Assembly (NCBI GenBank): GCA_944389935.1
Contig: CALXOE010000038.1
Coordinates: forward strand, 1-37,884
Length of the DNA stretch: 37,884 nt
DNA from: an uncultured Victivallis sp.
GTDB taxonomy: Bacteria; Verrucomicrobiota; Lentisphaeria; Victivallales; Victivallaceae
Direction: 5' to 3'
Part shown: piece by piece, positions 16,565 through 24,524 of the stretch
How the letters are laid out: each line of letters opens with the position of its first letter
Position numbering within the stretch: position 1 is the first letter of the stretch
The notes under the pieces: generated by a model
Told to the model about the DNA's origin: nothing
Seen by the model: only the letters and a program-made list of their open reading frames with translations
Database searches by the model: none
Translations under genes and position numbers: made by a program

Positions 16565-17488
16565 CTATTGCTTTTTACCGGCATGATGTCTGATGCGGGT
16601 GTAAAGATCGTGAAAGAGGGATTCCCGATCGATTTTTCTCGCGATCAACATTCTGCGCCCGTCATCTGCGGGCGGGAGCCATGAGCTGTCATCGCCGAGT
16701 TTCTCCCGCGGGACGATCTCCCACTTCGTCGAACCCGGGCTCGTCAGAAACGAAACCGCCGAGATGTCCCAGATCACCTTGTCCACACACTTGTACTCCT
16801 CGACGTAATCCCGGAAAATCGTGAAGAGATAGCGTCCCGGCTCACCGCAGTCGGCCAGCTCTTTTTCCAGCTCCTCCACCGAATTCGTGAGCGCACTCGC
16901 GACGTGGCAGCAGGGAATTCGCACATAAGCCGCACCGGAATCGATCACGGTCTGCGCCGCGGGAACATCCTCATAGAGGTTGAATTCGTGGTTGACCTCC
17001 TGTTCGTAATCATGGCCGCCGAGCCAGACGACGACGATGTCCCGCGCGATTTCCGGCGCGACGAGCAATGCCGATGCGACGTTCGTAATCGCACCGATCG
17101 CAACGACGAAGAGTTTCTCTCCGCGTTCATGCGCCCGCTCCGCCTCGGCAACGATGAAGTCAACCGCCTCGGAACGGACCGGCGTATTCCGATCCGGCAG
17201 AAATGAGGTCGCCCCGCGAAAAGCCGGAACTTTCCCCGCGAATCCCATGAGATCGATGATCTTCACGATCTCCTGAAAACTCTTCTCCATTCCGTCGGCG
17301 GGCGATGTCGAACGGCCGTTCAGAAACGGCGCCGCCGTCACTCCGTGCAAATTCACCCGCTCCGGCGACAGCAATGCGTAGACCAGTGCGAACTGGTCAT
17401 CGATCTCATTGTAGGTGTCGGTGTCCAGAATCATCGGCACCGGGAACGCCGATGCGGGGATCGCAAAACTCTTCTCATCGAAATTCAT
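16565..17488 (-). CDS. Inosine-uridine nucleoside N-ribohydrolase family protein
   Basis: 307 aa, normal length for the family. The calcium-binding signature is at the N-terminus, DTDTYNEIDD (D22, D24, D30, D31). Further family features are AIGAITNVASAL (about 131-142), WLGGHD (154-159), the EFNLYEDVPAAQ segment (168-179, with the usual N and D ligands) and the C-terminal VIWDISAV providing the last Asp ligand. It hydrolyses the N-glycosidic bond of ribonucleosides to base and ribose in the cytoplasm; the specificity (purine, pyrimidine or other riboside) cannot be told. ATG 17488 follows AGGATTCCACC. It diverges from an AraC regulator, which may control it, and ends at a strong terminator. 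Confidence 0.9.
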   Translation of the reverse strand: MNFDEKSFAIPASAFPVPMILDTDTYNEIDDQFALVYALLSPERVNLHGVTAAPFLNGRSTSPADGMEKSFQEIVKIIDLMGFAGKVPAFRGATSFLPDRNTPVRSEAVDFIVAEAERAHERGEKLFVVAIGAITNVASALLVAPEIARDIVVVWLGGHDYEQEVNHEFNLYEDVPAAQTVIDSGAAYVRIPCCHVASALTNSVEELEKELADCGEPGRYLFTIFRDYVEEYKCVDKVIWDISAVSFLTSPGSTKWEIVPREKLGDDSSWLPPADDGRRMLIARKIDRESLFHDLYTRIRHHAGKKQ

Positions 17489-17558
17489 GGTGGAATCCTT
17501 CTGTTGTCTTTTCCTGCCGTACCATTAGCATACACCGTACTCTTTTATGTTCCCAGGC

Positions 17559-17571
17559 TTGCAAATGGCAA
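17559..17571. promoter_or_regulatory. Short inverted repeat in the nucleosidase/AraC divergent region
   Basis: TTGC-N5-GCAA overlaps the -35 box of the AraC gene promoter and lies between the divergent genes, a plausible regulator site. Confidence 0.3.
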
Positions 17572-17587
17572 TCTTCAATGGTATTAT
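17559..17587 (+). promoter_or_regulatory. Promoter of the AraC regulator gene
   Basis: TTGCAA (17559-17564), 17-bp spacer, TATTAT (17582-17587), 33 bp upstream of the start codon. Confidence 0.6.
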
Positions 17588-17620
17588 AGCACAAAACAAC
17601 TTTTTCAAGGAGAAAACCGG

Positions 17621-18388
17621 ATGTGTCCCGAAATTCTTTACAGCGGAAACTATGCGGGCAGCCGCAACACCGCCCTGCATCGCCACGACGGAGCGGAACT
17701 CGTACTCGTCACCGCCGGCAGATGCAGCAACGTCGTTCCGGGCGGTTCGCTCGCGGCGGATACCGGGAGCATTTTCGTCATTCCGCCGGAGTTGCCGCAT
17801 CGCCAGATCGATTTCGGCGAGGTCAAGACCTCGTTTGTCGTTTTTGAACCACCGGACGCAGGGACGTTCGATCTCGCGTTCCGCGTAATCGATTCTTCGC
17901 ATGATCCGTTCATTGCGGTGTGGATCGGGCAGATCGGCTCCCTCTATCGTCAAAAATCGATCGAAGAGTGCAATCTACTGCTCGCGCTGCTGCTGTTCCG
18001 GCTCGGCCGGATGGAGCTGGCCCTGGCCGGAGCCCCTCCCCCGCCGGAGCCGATCGGCACGGTTCTCGGCTATCTGGCGGGGCATTTTGCGGAACCGCTT
18101 TCCATCCCGGAACTGGCAGAAAGAAACGCCTTGAGCGCAAGTTACTTCAGTGCGCTCTTCCGGAAACATGTCGGACAAAGCCCGGGCGAATATGTGCGCA
18201 AACTGCGCCTAGCCTATGCGCGACGGCTGCTGCTCAGCAGCCGTCTCACCATAGCGGAAGTGGGCATTCAATGCGGATTCCCGAATACGAACTATTTCGT
18301 CCGGCTCTTCCGGCAACGCCACGGCTGCACGCCGGGCGACTACCGCGCCGGAGCGGGAACATGGACGGAAAATCTCACAGATCGCTGA
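17621..18388 (+). CDS. AraC-family transcriptional regulator with cupin sensor domain
   Basis: 255 aa. The N-terminal cupin (about 5-95) has H20-R-H22 and a second conserved His at 60, fitting a sugar- or metabolite-binding AraC_binding domain. The C-terminal double HTH (about 147-245) is classical: LAGHFAEPLSIPELAERNALSASYFSALFRK, then AYARRLLLSSRLTIAEVG and CGFPNTNYFVRLFRQRHG-TP--YR. ATG 17621 has AAGGAG 8 nt upstream and the protein begins right at the cupin; the open frame upstream is not coding. Divergent to the nucleoside hydrolase gene, its likely target. The 3' end overlaps the convergent aminotransferase gene by 14 bp. Confidence 0.92.
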   Translation: MCPEILYSGNYAGSRNTALHRHDGAELVLVTAGRCSNVVPGGSLAADTGSIFVIPPELPHRQIDFGEVKTSFVVFEPPDAGTFDLAFRVIDSSHDPFIAVWIGQIGSLYRQKSIEECNLLLALLLFRLGRMELALAGAPPPPEPIGTVLGYLAGHFAEPLSIPELAERNALSASYFSALFRKHVGQSPGEYVRKLRLAYARRLLLSSRLTIAEVGIQCGFPNTNYFVRLFRQRHGCTPGDYRAGAGTWTENLTDR

Positions 18389-19427
18389 CCGCAGCGAGCA
18401 TCCGGTCGATGTCCTCCGGATGGAGATCCCCCATCGCGGCGATTTCAAAGAGACGCCGTTCCTCGAGGTAGCGGGGACGGTAATAGACGTCAACCCCGGC
18501 CGCGTCCCACGCCTTGAGCATCTTGTTCCAAAGCGGTTCCGGCGGACGGCGGAACGCCGTGACCATCCGGCTGTTGCTTCCCGGCAGCGGCTCGATGCCG
18601 ATGCGCCGCAACCCCTGAACCGTCTGCTCCTTGAGCGCGGCGATGCGGGCGCAGTAATCCACGCAGTCGCCGATCGCGCGCAGACTTGACTCGAGCGCCA
18701 TCAACTGCATGGAACTCAACGTATTCCGAACCATCCCGGAAGAGGCCTCCGCAGCGATGATCTTCGCGAGATCGAGTGCTTCTGGCCGATTTTCGAGCGC
18801 GGCGGGCTTCACGCTTTCATCGAGAAGGACAATGGAGATCCCGGGCAGACCCGCGAGCGCCTTGCCGCTCGAAGCGGTCACAACATGCACATGCTCGTTG
18901 CTGAAAAGCTCCGGTGCCAGACCGACAGCGCTCACACCGTCGAGCGCGATCCGGATTCCGCGCGGGGCGGCGATTTCATCGAGCAGCGCGATGTTGTTCG
19001 CTCTGCCACAGCTCGTTTCGGTCGCGACGCCGAAAATCCAGTCGACTTCGGGATGAGCGGCCAGGCACGACTCGATCTTTTCGCGATCGATCGGCTCGCC
19101 CCACTCGAATTTCAGTGCAATCGTTTCCGGATTGCAATTCCGGCACTGTTTCAGCAGCCGGTCGCCGAACTCGCCGTTCGAGATGACCAGCACCCGGCGG
19201 GCACCGGGAACGATGTTCCACACCATGAGCTCGTTCGCCCAGGTACCGGTTCCCGCGGCGATGACCGGATGAAAACGCCCCCCGCTGATCTTTCGCAAAT
19301 TGTCCGCCGCCGATCGAAACAACGCACTGAAGCGCTCGCTGCGGTGGGAAAACAACGGCTCCCGAATCGCTTCCTGCGTGATCGGGAACAGATGCGGTAC
19401 TGTCGGAACCAGTTCAAGACGTCTCAT
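18375..19427 (-). CDS. Class V aminotransferase (PLP-dependent)
   Basis: 350 aa, fold-type I. The PLP-binding lysine is K189 in TASSGKALAGLPG, and the pyridine-nitrogen Asp is D163 in ALDGVSAVG. The N-terminal phosphate/PLP loop is GTGTWANELMVWN (60-72). It resembles the alanine-glyoxylate / serine-pyruvate / 2-aminoethylphosphonate-pyruvate transaminase branch, but I cannot assign the substrate. The start ATG at 19427 overlaps the stop of the upstream GNAT gene (ATGA) and follows GAGGTG, so the two are translationally coupled and probably act in one step sequence, for example amino-group transfer on a compound that is N-acylated. Convergent with the AraC gene. Confidence 0.88.
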   Translation of the reverse strand: MRRLELVPTVPHLFPITQEAIREPLFSHRSERFSALFRSAADNLRKISGGRFHPVIAAGTGTWANELMVWNIVPGARRVLVISNGEFGDRLLKQCRNCNPETIALKFEWGEPIDREKIESCLAAHPEVDWIFGVATETSCGRANNIALLDEIAAPRGIRIALDGVSAVGLAPELFSNEHVHVVTASSGKALAGLPGISIVLLDESVKPAALENRPEALDLAKIIAAEASSGMVRNTLSSMQLMALESSLRAIGDCVDYCARIAALKEQTVQGLRRIGIEPLPGSNSRMVTAFRRPPEPLWNKMLKAWDAAGVDVYYRPRYLEERRLFEIAAMGDLHPEDIDRMLAAVSDL

Positions 19428-19972
19428 TTGGTGCACCTCGCAACGGCCAGTGCGCAACGACGCAGAATCGGCGGCAAGTCCGCCACCATCGGGTAGAACA
19501 ACGCCTCCCCATCCTGCACCGGGTCGCCCACCGCCCGGAAACCGATATGTTCGTAAAACTCTTTCTGCTCCGAAATTCCGGAGATAATCAGCAGTCGATA
19601 GCCCATCTCATCGAGCTTCTTGAAAATCGTCGCGCCGAGACGCGGCGCCAGCGGAGTCTTGCGGTACTCGGGACGAATCGCGAAAAGACGCAACTCGGCG
19701 GTGTGCCCCGGAACCATCTCTTTCCGGATCACTTCGCCGAACCGCTCGACCGCGGAGAACGGCTCCTTCCAGTGCGCACAGATCATGCCGACCGCTTCTC
19801 CATGGTCCCAGCCCGCATAGTAGAGATTCTTGGCGTGAAATTTGTCGATGAGAAGTCCGTCCTGATGGATCTCGTGCTGATGCAGCTCCTCGGAAAAAAC
19901 TGCGTGATTCAACTGCCAGAGCTGCCGCATTTCCTCCTCGTTGCGAGGAGGACGAATCTCAACTTCCGCCAT
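19424..19972 (-). CDS. GNAT-type acyltransferase
   Basis: 182 aa. The acetyl/acyl-CoA-binding motif A is ELRLFAIRPEYRKTPLAPRLGATIF (about 110-134, R-x-x-x-x-A form), preceded by the beta strand with Y-AGWDHGEAVGMI and followed by FYEHIGFRAVGDPV, the usual GNAT end. The N-terminal VFSEELHQH...DGLLIDKFHAKN segment is reminiscent of the FeeM/LuxI-like N-acyl amino acid synthase branch; this is a resemblance only. ATG 19972 follows AAGGAACGAAA, whereas an upstream open frame lacks support. Coupled to the class V aminotransferase by a 4-bp overlap. Confidence 0.82.
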   Translation of the reverse strand: MAEVEIRPPRNEEEMRQLWQLNHAVFSEELHQHEIHQDGLLIDKFHAKNLYYAGWDHGEAVGMICAHWKEPFSAVERFGEVIRKEMVPGHTAELRLFAIRPEYRKTPLAPRLGATIFKKLDEMGYRLLIISGISEQKEFYEHIGFRAVGDPVQDGEALFYPMVADLPPILRRCALAVARCTK

Positions 19973-20138
19973 TTTCGTTCCTTTAAACTTGAATTCCGTC
20001 CGAACATGCTCCGGATTCCCCGGAGAAAAGACGGACTCCTGTCTGTAACATTCCCATTCCATCCGGCGCAGACACCGGAAAAAACGCCGGGGGGCAGAAA
20101 ATCCACAACAACCCGACGTTCCACTTTTTCCGGAGTAT

Positions 20139-20167
20139 AGTGTACATCCGAATCCATCAGATTTCAA
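20139..20167 (-). promoter_or_regulatory. Candidate promoter of the GNAT/aminotransferase operon
   Basis: Minus strand TTGAAA (20162-20167), 17-bp spacer, TACACT (20139-20144). It would give a leader of about 160 nt. The -10 is only a moderate match. Confidence 0.35.
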
Positions 20168-20257
20168 CTGTTCTCCAACGAAAAAATAAGAAAACTCTCA
20201 CGATCCGGGGAAAATCCGCAGATGCCCCGCCCCGCCTGAGACCGGTTTTCAACGGCA

Positions 20258-21261
20258 TTACCGCGGCTCGATCATGCCGTTGCGGCGGGCGATCACATAG
20301 TTGCCGATGTTGTCCCCGGCGACGTTGCAGGCGGTCTCGAACATATCCAGCAGCGGATTGATCCCGATCGCGAGCGCCACCACCATCGCAGTCTGTTCCG
20401 GCTCGAGTCCCATGTTTTCCAACACCATGAAGAGCAGAAAGATGCTCCCGCCCGGAATTCCCCCCGTCCCAATCGAGGCGAACACCACCGAGAGAATCAG
20501 CACCATGATCTCACCGAGCCCGAGCGGGATATGGAAGAGATTCGCCGCGAGAATCGCAAATACCGGCAGATGGATACATACCCCGTCCATATTGACCGTC
20601 GCCCCGAGCGGCAACGCGAAATGATCCAGTCGATCATGCGGAAACACGCCTTGAGCGCTCCCCGGGAAAGTTCGAGCAGCGACTCGAGCGACCCGCGCAG
20701 TTTCCCGTCCGAAGACTCTTCGATCACCGTCCGGATCGCAAGACCGAACAGAATCGAAAAGACGATGATCGAAAGGAATTTCCCTTCGGCAAGCGCCTGA
20801 AACGGATTCATGAAGAGATCCGCAATAAGCTGAGAGAGCGCCCCGCCGCTGCCGCCGCCGTTCATGCGCAGATGATCGACCTGCCCGAGCATCTGAGAAC
20901 TCGGTGCGGCCGCCGCATCCATGCGCGGATTCAGAAAGAGCGCGAGCCCCGTCCCGAACACGCTCGCGAACAGCGAAGTCGCGAGATACCAGACGATCAC
21001 CCAGACTCCGAGCCGTCCGAACTTCCGCAGCGGCAGACTCGCCGCCCCCGTCACCAGCGACAGGAAGATGATCGGGATCACCACCATCTTGAGCATCGCA
21101 ATGAGAATCGTCCCGAACGGCGCAAGTACCGCAGTGAACCGGGAGAAAACCTCCTCCCCCGCATAACGGCAGGCGATTCCGGCCGCCGTCCCGAGCAGAA
21201 ACGCCGCAACGATCCGCCAGACCAGCGGAATGGAAAAATAGAGACGAAAACATCTTTTCAT
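20258..21261 (-). pseudogene. Dicarboxylate/amino acid:cation symporter (SDF family), internal deletion and frameshift
   Basis: The N-terminal half (start 21261, after GGGAG) reads as a normal SDF/GltP-type protein up to SRGALKACFRMIDWI: TM1-4, with VVIPIIFLSLVTGA. The frame then runs out of homology. The C-terminal half is in another frame, from HFALPLGATVNMDG (the TM7 NMDG cation site) through SIGTGGIPGG (hairpin 2) and INPLLDMFETACNVAGDN (TM8 substrate/cation residues) to the stop at 20258. At the junction near 20625-20640 about 100-120 residues expected in this family (TM5, TM6 and the serine-rich hairpin 1) are missing and the frame changes. A functional glutamate/dicarboxylate:Na+ or H+ transporter cannot be made from this. 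A sequencing or assembly collapse would give the same picture. Confidence 0.85.
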
Positions 21262-21608
21262 AAAGCCGTACTCCCGGAATGTTCCAGTTCTGCAGCAGTT
21301 CCTGACTGAACCGAACGTATTTTGACATAAATTGAACGATAAAGTAGAAAAAGGCCGACCTCCTCCTTATCGCTTCCTGAACAAAACGAGCGATCAGGGA
21401 GTTGCGCTGCCGGCTTTCCTTTATTATTTACTGTAACACAGGAAATTCGCAGATGTCAACAACAACCGGTCGAATATCGGTTCTTCTGTGTTTTGTGTCA
21501 CCATTGACTTCAAAACGGCACGGCAAATTGAAAGCACCCGCCGCCCACAGAAATTCCGAGCGGGAAAAGACAGCAATCTGCAACGGAAATCGTCGAAGAA
21601 AGAAAAAA
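21262..21608. other. 347-bp region between symporter pseudogene and tRNA genes
   Basis: Apart from the hairpin at 21350-21420 and the symporter ribosome-binding site, I see no gene or clear promoter here. Confidence 0.5.
21350..21420 (-). terminator. Complex hairpin with T5 tail downstream of the tRNA genes
   Basis: On the minus strand GCCGGC / GTCGGC, CTCC / GGAG and ATCGCT / AGCGAT form nested stems, followed by TTTTT (21350-21354). It could end the tRNA transcript or act as an attenuator before the symporter pseudogene. Confidence 0.45.
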
Positions 21609-21685
21609 TGGTGGGCGTAACAGAACTCGAATCTGTGACCTCCACGATGTCAACGTGGCGCTCTAACCAACTGAGCTATACGCCC
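21609..21685 (-). tRNA. tRNA-Val (GAC), copy 2
   Basis: 77 nt including an encoded CCA (21609-21611). Acceptor GGGCG..CGCCC with discriminator A, D-loop AGTTGGTTA, anticodon stem CCACG/CGTGG around loop TTGACAT (anticodon GAC), T-arm ACAGA-TTCGAGT-TCTGT. Identical in sequence to the upstream copy. A T6 tract follows CCA directly. Confidence 0.95.
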
Positions 21686-21714
21686 GAACTGTGCGTGTGT
21701 TGCAATCGCAAAAA

Positions 21715-21791
21715 TGGTGGGCGTAACAGAACTCGAATCTGTGACCTCCACGATGTCAACGTGGCGCTCTAACCAACTGAGCTATACGCCC
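21715..21791 (-). tRNA. tRNA-Val (GAC), copy 1
   Basis: 77 nt with CCA encoded at 21715-21717. Same cloverleaf and anticodon GAC as the second copy, 29 nt apart. The promoter lies directly upstream at 21815-21843, so the pair is probably one transcript. Confidence 0.95.
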
Positions 21792-21814
21792 GATTTCCGG
21801 GATCAACATTTTTT

Positions 21815-21843
21815 AATATAGGCCCGGATTTTGGCTTTTGCAA
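21815..21843 (-). promoter_or_regulatory. Promoter of the tRNA-Val pair
   Basis: Minus strand TTGCAA (21838-21843), 17-bp spacer, TATATT (21815-21820), 23 bp ahead of the mature tRNA 5' end. Confidence 0.7.
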
Positions 21844-21996
21844 GCTCAGCGGCAGAAAAATTTCATTTTTTTCCGCTCAAACGCGGGAGGGCCTCGCCAG
21901 AATGCTTTTCCGGCGGATTTTACCGTCGCCGAACTTGCAAAACGACCGTTCGCGGGGCACATTATAAAGATGATGGTCAGCAACCCAATCAACAAT

Positions 21997-22392
21997 ATGA
22001 GGCATAAGGTGATCGAACTCGATTTTGAAAAATCCGGCGGCCTGATTCCGGCGATCGCGCAGGACGCCGACGACGGCACCGTCCTGATGATGGCCTATCT
22101 CAACCGCGAAGCGTGGGAAGAGACCCTCGCGACCGGGCGCGCAGTCTATTTCTCGCGCAGCCGCAACAAACTCTGGCGCAAGGGCGAAGAGTCCGGCAAC
22201 GTTCAGATCGTCCGCGAAATCCTCGTCGACTGCGATCTCGACACTGTGATCTTCAAGGTCGAGCAAAAGGGCGGCGCCGCCTGCCACACCGGACACCGGA
22301 GCTGCTTCTACCGCAAACTCCAATCCGGCTCCCTGGTTGAAACCGCCCCCGCCGTCTTCGATCCCGCCGCAGTTTATGGAAAGCAATCATGA
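21997..22392 (+). CDS. hisI: Phosphoribosyl-AMP cyclohydrolase
   Basis: 131 aa from ATG 21997 (ATGs at 21970/21973 would add eight or nine residues; none has a convincing ribosome-binding site). It opens the purine ring of PR-AMP to give ProFAR in histidine biosynthesis. Family signatures are clear: [39 protein letters not shown], the Mg site D78-C-D80-L-D82, and zinc cysteines C79, C96 and C103 in [11 protein letters not shown]. There is no HisE (PR-ATP pyrophosphatase) domain, so that activity must be encoded elsewhere. The stop overlaps the murB-ddl start (ATGA), an unusual coupling of histidine and peptidoglycan genes. A TTGCAA box at 21935 with an AT-rich TATAAA at 21963 may be its promoter, but the spacing is too long. 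Confidence 0.93.
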   Translation: MRHKVIELDFEKSGGLIPAIAQDADDGTVLMMAYLNREAWEETLATGRAVYFSRSRNKLWRKGEESGNVQIVREILVDCDLDTVIFKVEQKGGAACHTGHRSCFYRKLQSGSLVETAPAVFDPAAVYGKQS

Positions 22393-24524
22393 AATCCCAG
22401 ATCGAACTGATCCGCAATGAGTTCCCGGATCTGACCATACGCGCCGACGTGCCGTATGCGGAACTCACGACCCTCGGCGTCGGCTCAAAACTGCCGTTCC
22501 TCGCGGAAGTCGCCGACGAGAAACAGCTTGCCGCGCTGCTCGCATTCACCTCGAAACAGGGGATTCCCCTCTTCATCCTCGGCGGCGGCACCAACCTCGT
22601 CGGAATGGACGCCCCCTGCCCGATGCTCGGCGTGCGCCTCTCCCGCGAGGGATTTTCCGGATTTGAGAAAAATGACGCGGGTGTCTGCGCGGGCGCGCGC
22701 ATGCGCCTGCCCGACCTCGCGCGCCGCGCTGCGGAAGCGGGGTTCGGCGGACTCGCGCCGCTCTCGGGCATTCCCGGCACCCTCGGCGGAGCGCTGCGCA
22801 TGAACGCAGGCGCTTCCGGCGTGCAGATCGGCAGCCTCGTCCGGGAAGTCGCCGGATTTTACTTCAATGGAACTCCCTACCACGCGAAAACCTCCGAGAT
22901 CGAGTGGAACTATCGGCGCAGTTCGATTCCGGCGGATGTGGTCATCACGCGCGCCGTGCTCGAACTCCCGGCGGCGGATTCCGCCGCCGAACTCGCCGCA
23001 ATCGAGGCCGAAGTGCTCGAACGCCGCCGCCGCGAACCGGCCGGCCGCAGCGCCGGGTGTACGTTCCGCAACGTCTCGGAACTCGATCCGGCCGGGCGGC
23101 TCATCGACGAATGCGGACTCCGGGAGTTCCGGCTCGGCAAACTCAAAGTCGCCGCGGAACACGCGAATTACGTCGTCAACGCCGGCGGTGCGAGCGAAAA
23201 AGAGTACGTCGAACTCCTCTCGGTCATGCGGCGTGCGGTCGCGGAGAAACACGGGTTTTACCTGCTGCCGGAAGTGAAGTTCCTCAATCCGCAGTCGGAG
23301 CGGGATGTGCTCGACTCCGCCCGGCCGCCGAAAGTCAATGTGCTCTACGGCGGCACTTCGAGCGAGCGCGAGATCTCCCTCAAGAGCGGCGACGCCGTCG
23401 CGCGCGCACTGCGCAACACCGGATTCGCCGTCACGCTCACGGATGTGAAAGAGTGCCGTCTCTACCCGGAAATGCGTGACGCGGATGTGGTCTACCCGGT
23501 CCTGCACGGCGGATTCGGCGAGGATGGGGAAATTCAGAAGGTATTTGAAGATAACGCATTGCGCTTTGTCGGATCCGGCAGCAAAGCGAGTCTTCTCGTG
23601 ATGGACAAGATCGCGAGCAAACGGCTTATGGACCGGTTCGGTCTGCCGACCGCAAAGTGGGGAATCGTCTCGGCCCGGCAGCCGCATCTGCCGGATTCGC
23701 TGCGCTATCCGGTCATTCTGAAAGCCCCGATGGAAGGCTCGACCATCGGCATCAGGAAAGTCGATTCCGCCGCGGAGTGGGAGCAAGCCCTCGAAGAGGA
23801 GCTTAAATTCGCCCCCGAACTCCTCGTCGAAGAGCACATCGACGGTGTTGAGATCACCGTTCCGATCGTGAACGGCCGCATCCTCCCCGCGATCGAGATC
23901 AAAAGTCCCCACGGCTTCTACGACTACGACGCGAAATACGTCTACAAGGACGGTCACACCGAATACTTCTGCCCGGTGCGGACACTTTCGCCCGAAACGG
24001 TTCAACGCGCTTCCGACGCGGCGTTCGCATTCTACCTCGGCGCGGGGTGCCGCGACATCCTGCGTGTCGACTTCATCGTCGGCAGGGCGGACGGCGTACC
24101 GTACATGCTCGAGGGGAACTCCCTGCCCGGCTGCACCGCGACAAGTCTCGTGCCGAAAGCCTCGAGAGTCTCGGGCGTGAGCTTCGAGCGCATGACCTCG
24201 ACCCTCGTCTACGCCTCGCTCAAGCGGCCGCGCCCCGTCGCAGCCGCGCCGGCGCCGATGCCGGCGGAGACAACCACGCCGCGTTCCGAACCGGCCGCGC
24301 CCGGCGCGCGCACGGGTATGAAACCGAACCCGGTGCTGCTCAGACTCTGCCGCTGGCTTTTCCGGCTTGCGCTCGTGCTCTGTGCGATGCCGATGCTCGC
24401 GGGAGGAATTCACGGTTTGCTCACGGGAGTTCCGGCGGCGTGGATTCTGCTGGTCAACGGACTCTTCCTGCTCTGTGCGGAGTGGATTTTCAAATGGTTC
24501 AACTTTCTGGAGAAAAAAAGATGA
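22389..24524 (+). CDS. murB-ddl: MurB-Ddl fusion: UDP-N-acetylenolpyruvoylglucosamine reductase / D-alanine-D-alanine ligase with C-terminal TM hairpin
   Basis: 711 aa. Residues 1-302 are MurB: FAD-binding [12 protein letters not shown] (60-71), [20 protein letters not shown] (125-144) and the terminal LLPEVKF glutamate. The usual proton-donor Ser in GSxFK is Cys224 (AGCTFRN), an exchange tolerated in some MurBs. Residues 315-612 are Ddl: [14 protein letters not shown] (321-334), [12 protein letters not shown] (372-383), GSTIGIRKV (450-458), FYDYDAKY (510-517), RVDF (559-562) and the metal-binding [10 protein letters not shown] Pro/Ala linker follows, then two TM helices (about 655-675 and 682-702). 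It therefore reduces UDP-GlcNAc-enolpyruvate and makes D-Ala-D-Ala, both feeding MurF substrate, in one membrane-tethered chain. Overlaps hisI upstream and the thioredoxin-fold gene downstream by 4 bp each. Confidence 0.95.
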   Translation: MKSQIELIRNEFPDLTIRADVPYAELTTLGVGSKLPFLAEVADEKQLAALLAFTSKQGIPLFILGGGTNLVGMDAPCPMLGVRLSREGFSGFEKNDAGVCAGARMRLPDLARRAAEAGFGGLAPLSGIPGTLGGALRMNAGASGVQIGSLVREVAGFYFNGTPYHAKTSEIEWNYRRSSIPADVVITRAVLELPAADSAAELAAIEAEVLERRRREPAGRSAGCTFRNVSELDPAGRLIDECGLREFRLGKLKVAAEHANYVVNAGGASEKEYVELLSVMRRAVAEKHGFYLLPEVKFLNPQSERDVLDSARPPKVNVLYGGTSSEREISLKSGDAVARALRNTGFAVTLTDVKECRLYPEMRDADVVYPVLHGGFGEDGEIQKVFEDNALRFVGSGSKASLLVMDKIASKRLMDRFGLPTAKWGIVSARQPHLPDSLRYPVILKAPMEGSTIGIRKVDSAAEWEQALEEELKFAPELLVEEHIDGVEITVPIVNGRILPAIEIKSPHGFYDYDAKYVYKDGHTEYFCPVRTLSPETVQRASDAAFAFYLGAGCRDILRVDFIVGRADGVPYMLEGNSLPGCTATSLVPKASRVSGVSFERMTSTLVYASLKRPRPVAAAPAPMPAETTTPRSEPAAPGARTGMKPNPVLLRLCRWLFRLALVLCAMPMLAGGIHGLLTGVPAAWILLVNGLFLLCAEWIFKWFNFLEKKR

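Noticed and set aside
21262..21328. Alternative upstream start of the symporter gene in another frame
   Set aside because: The upstream frame gives non-homologous sequence; the symporter N-terminus clearly begins at 21261 after GGGAG.
22485..24413. 642-codon minus-strand frame opposite murB-ddl
   Set aside because: Antisense shadow of a conserved fusion enzyme.
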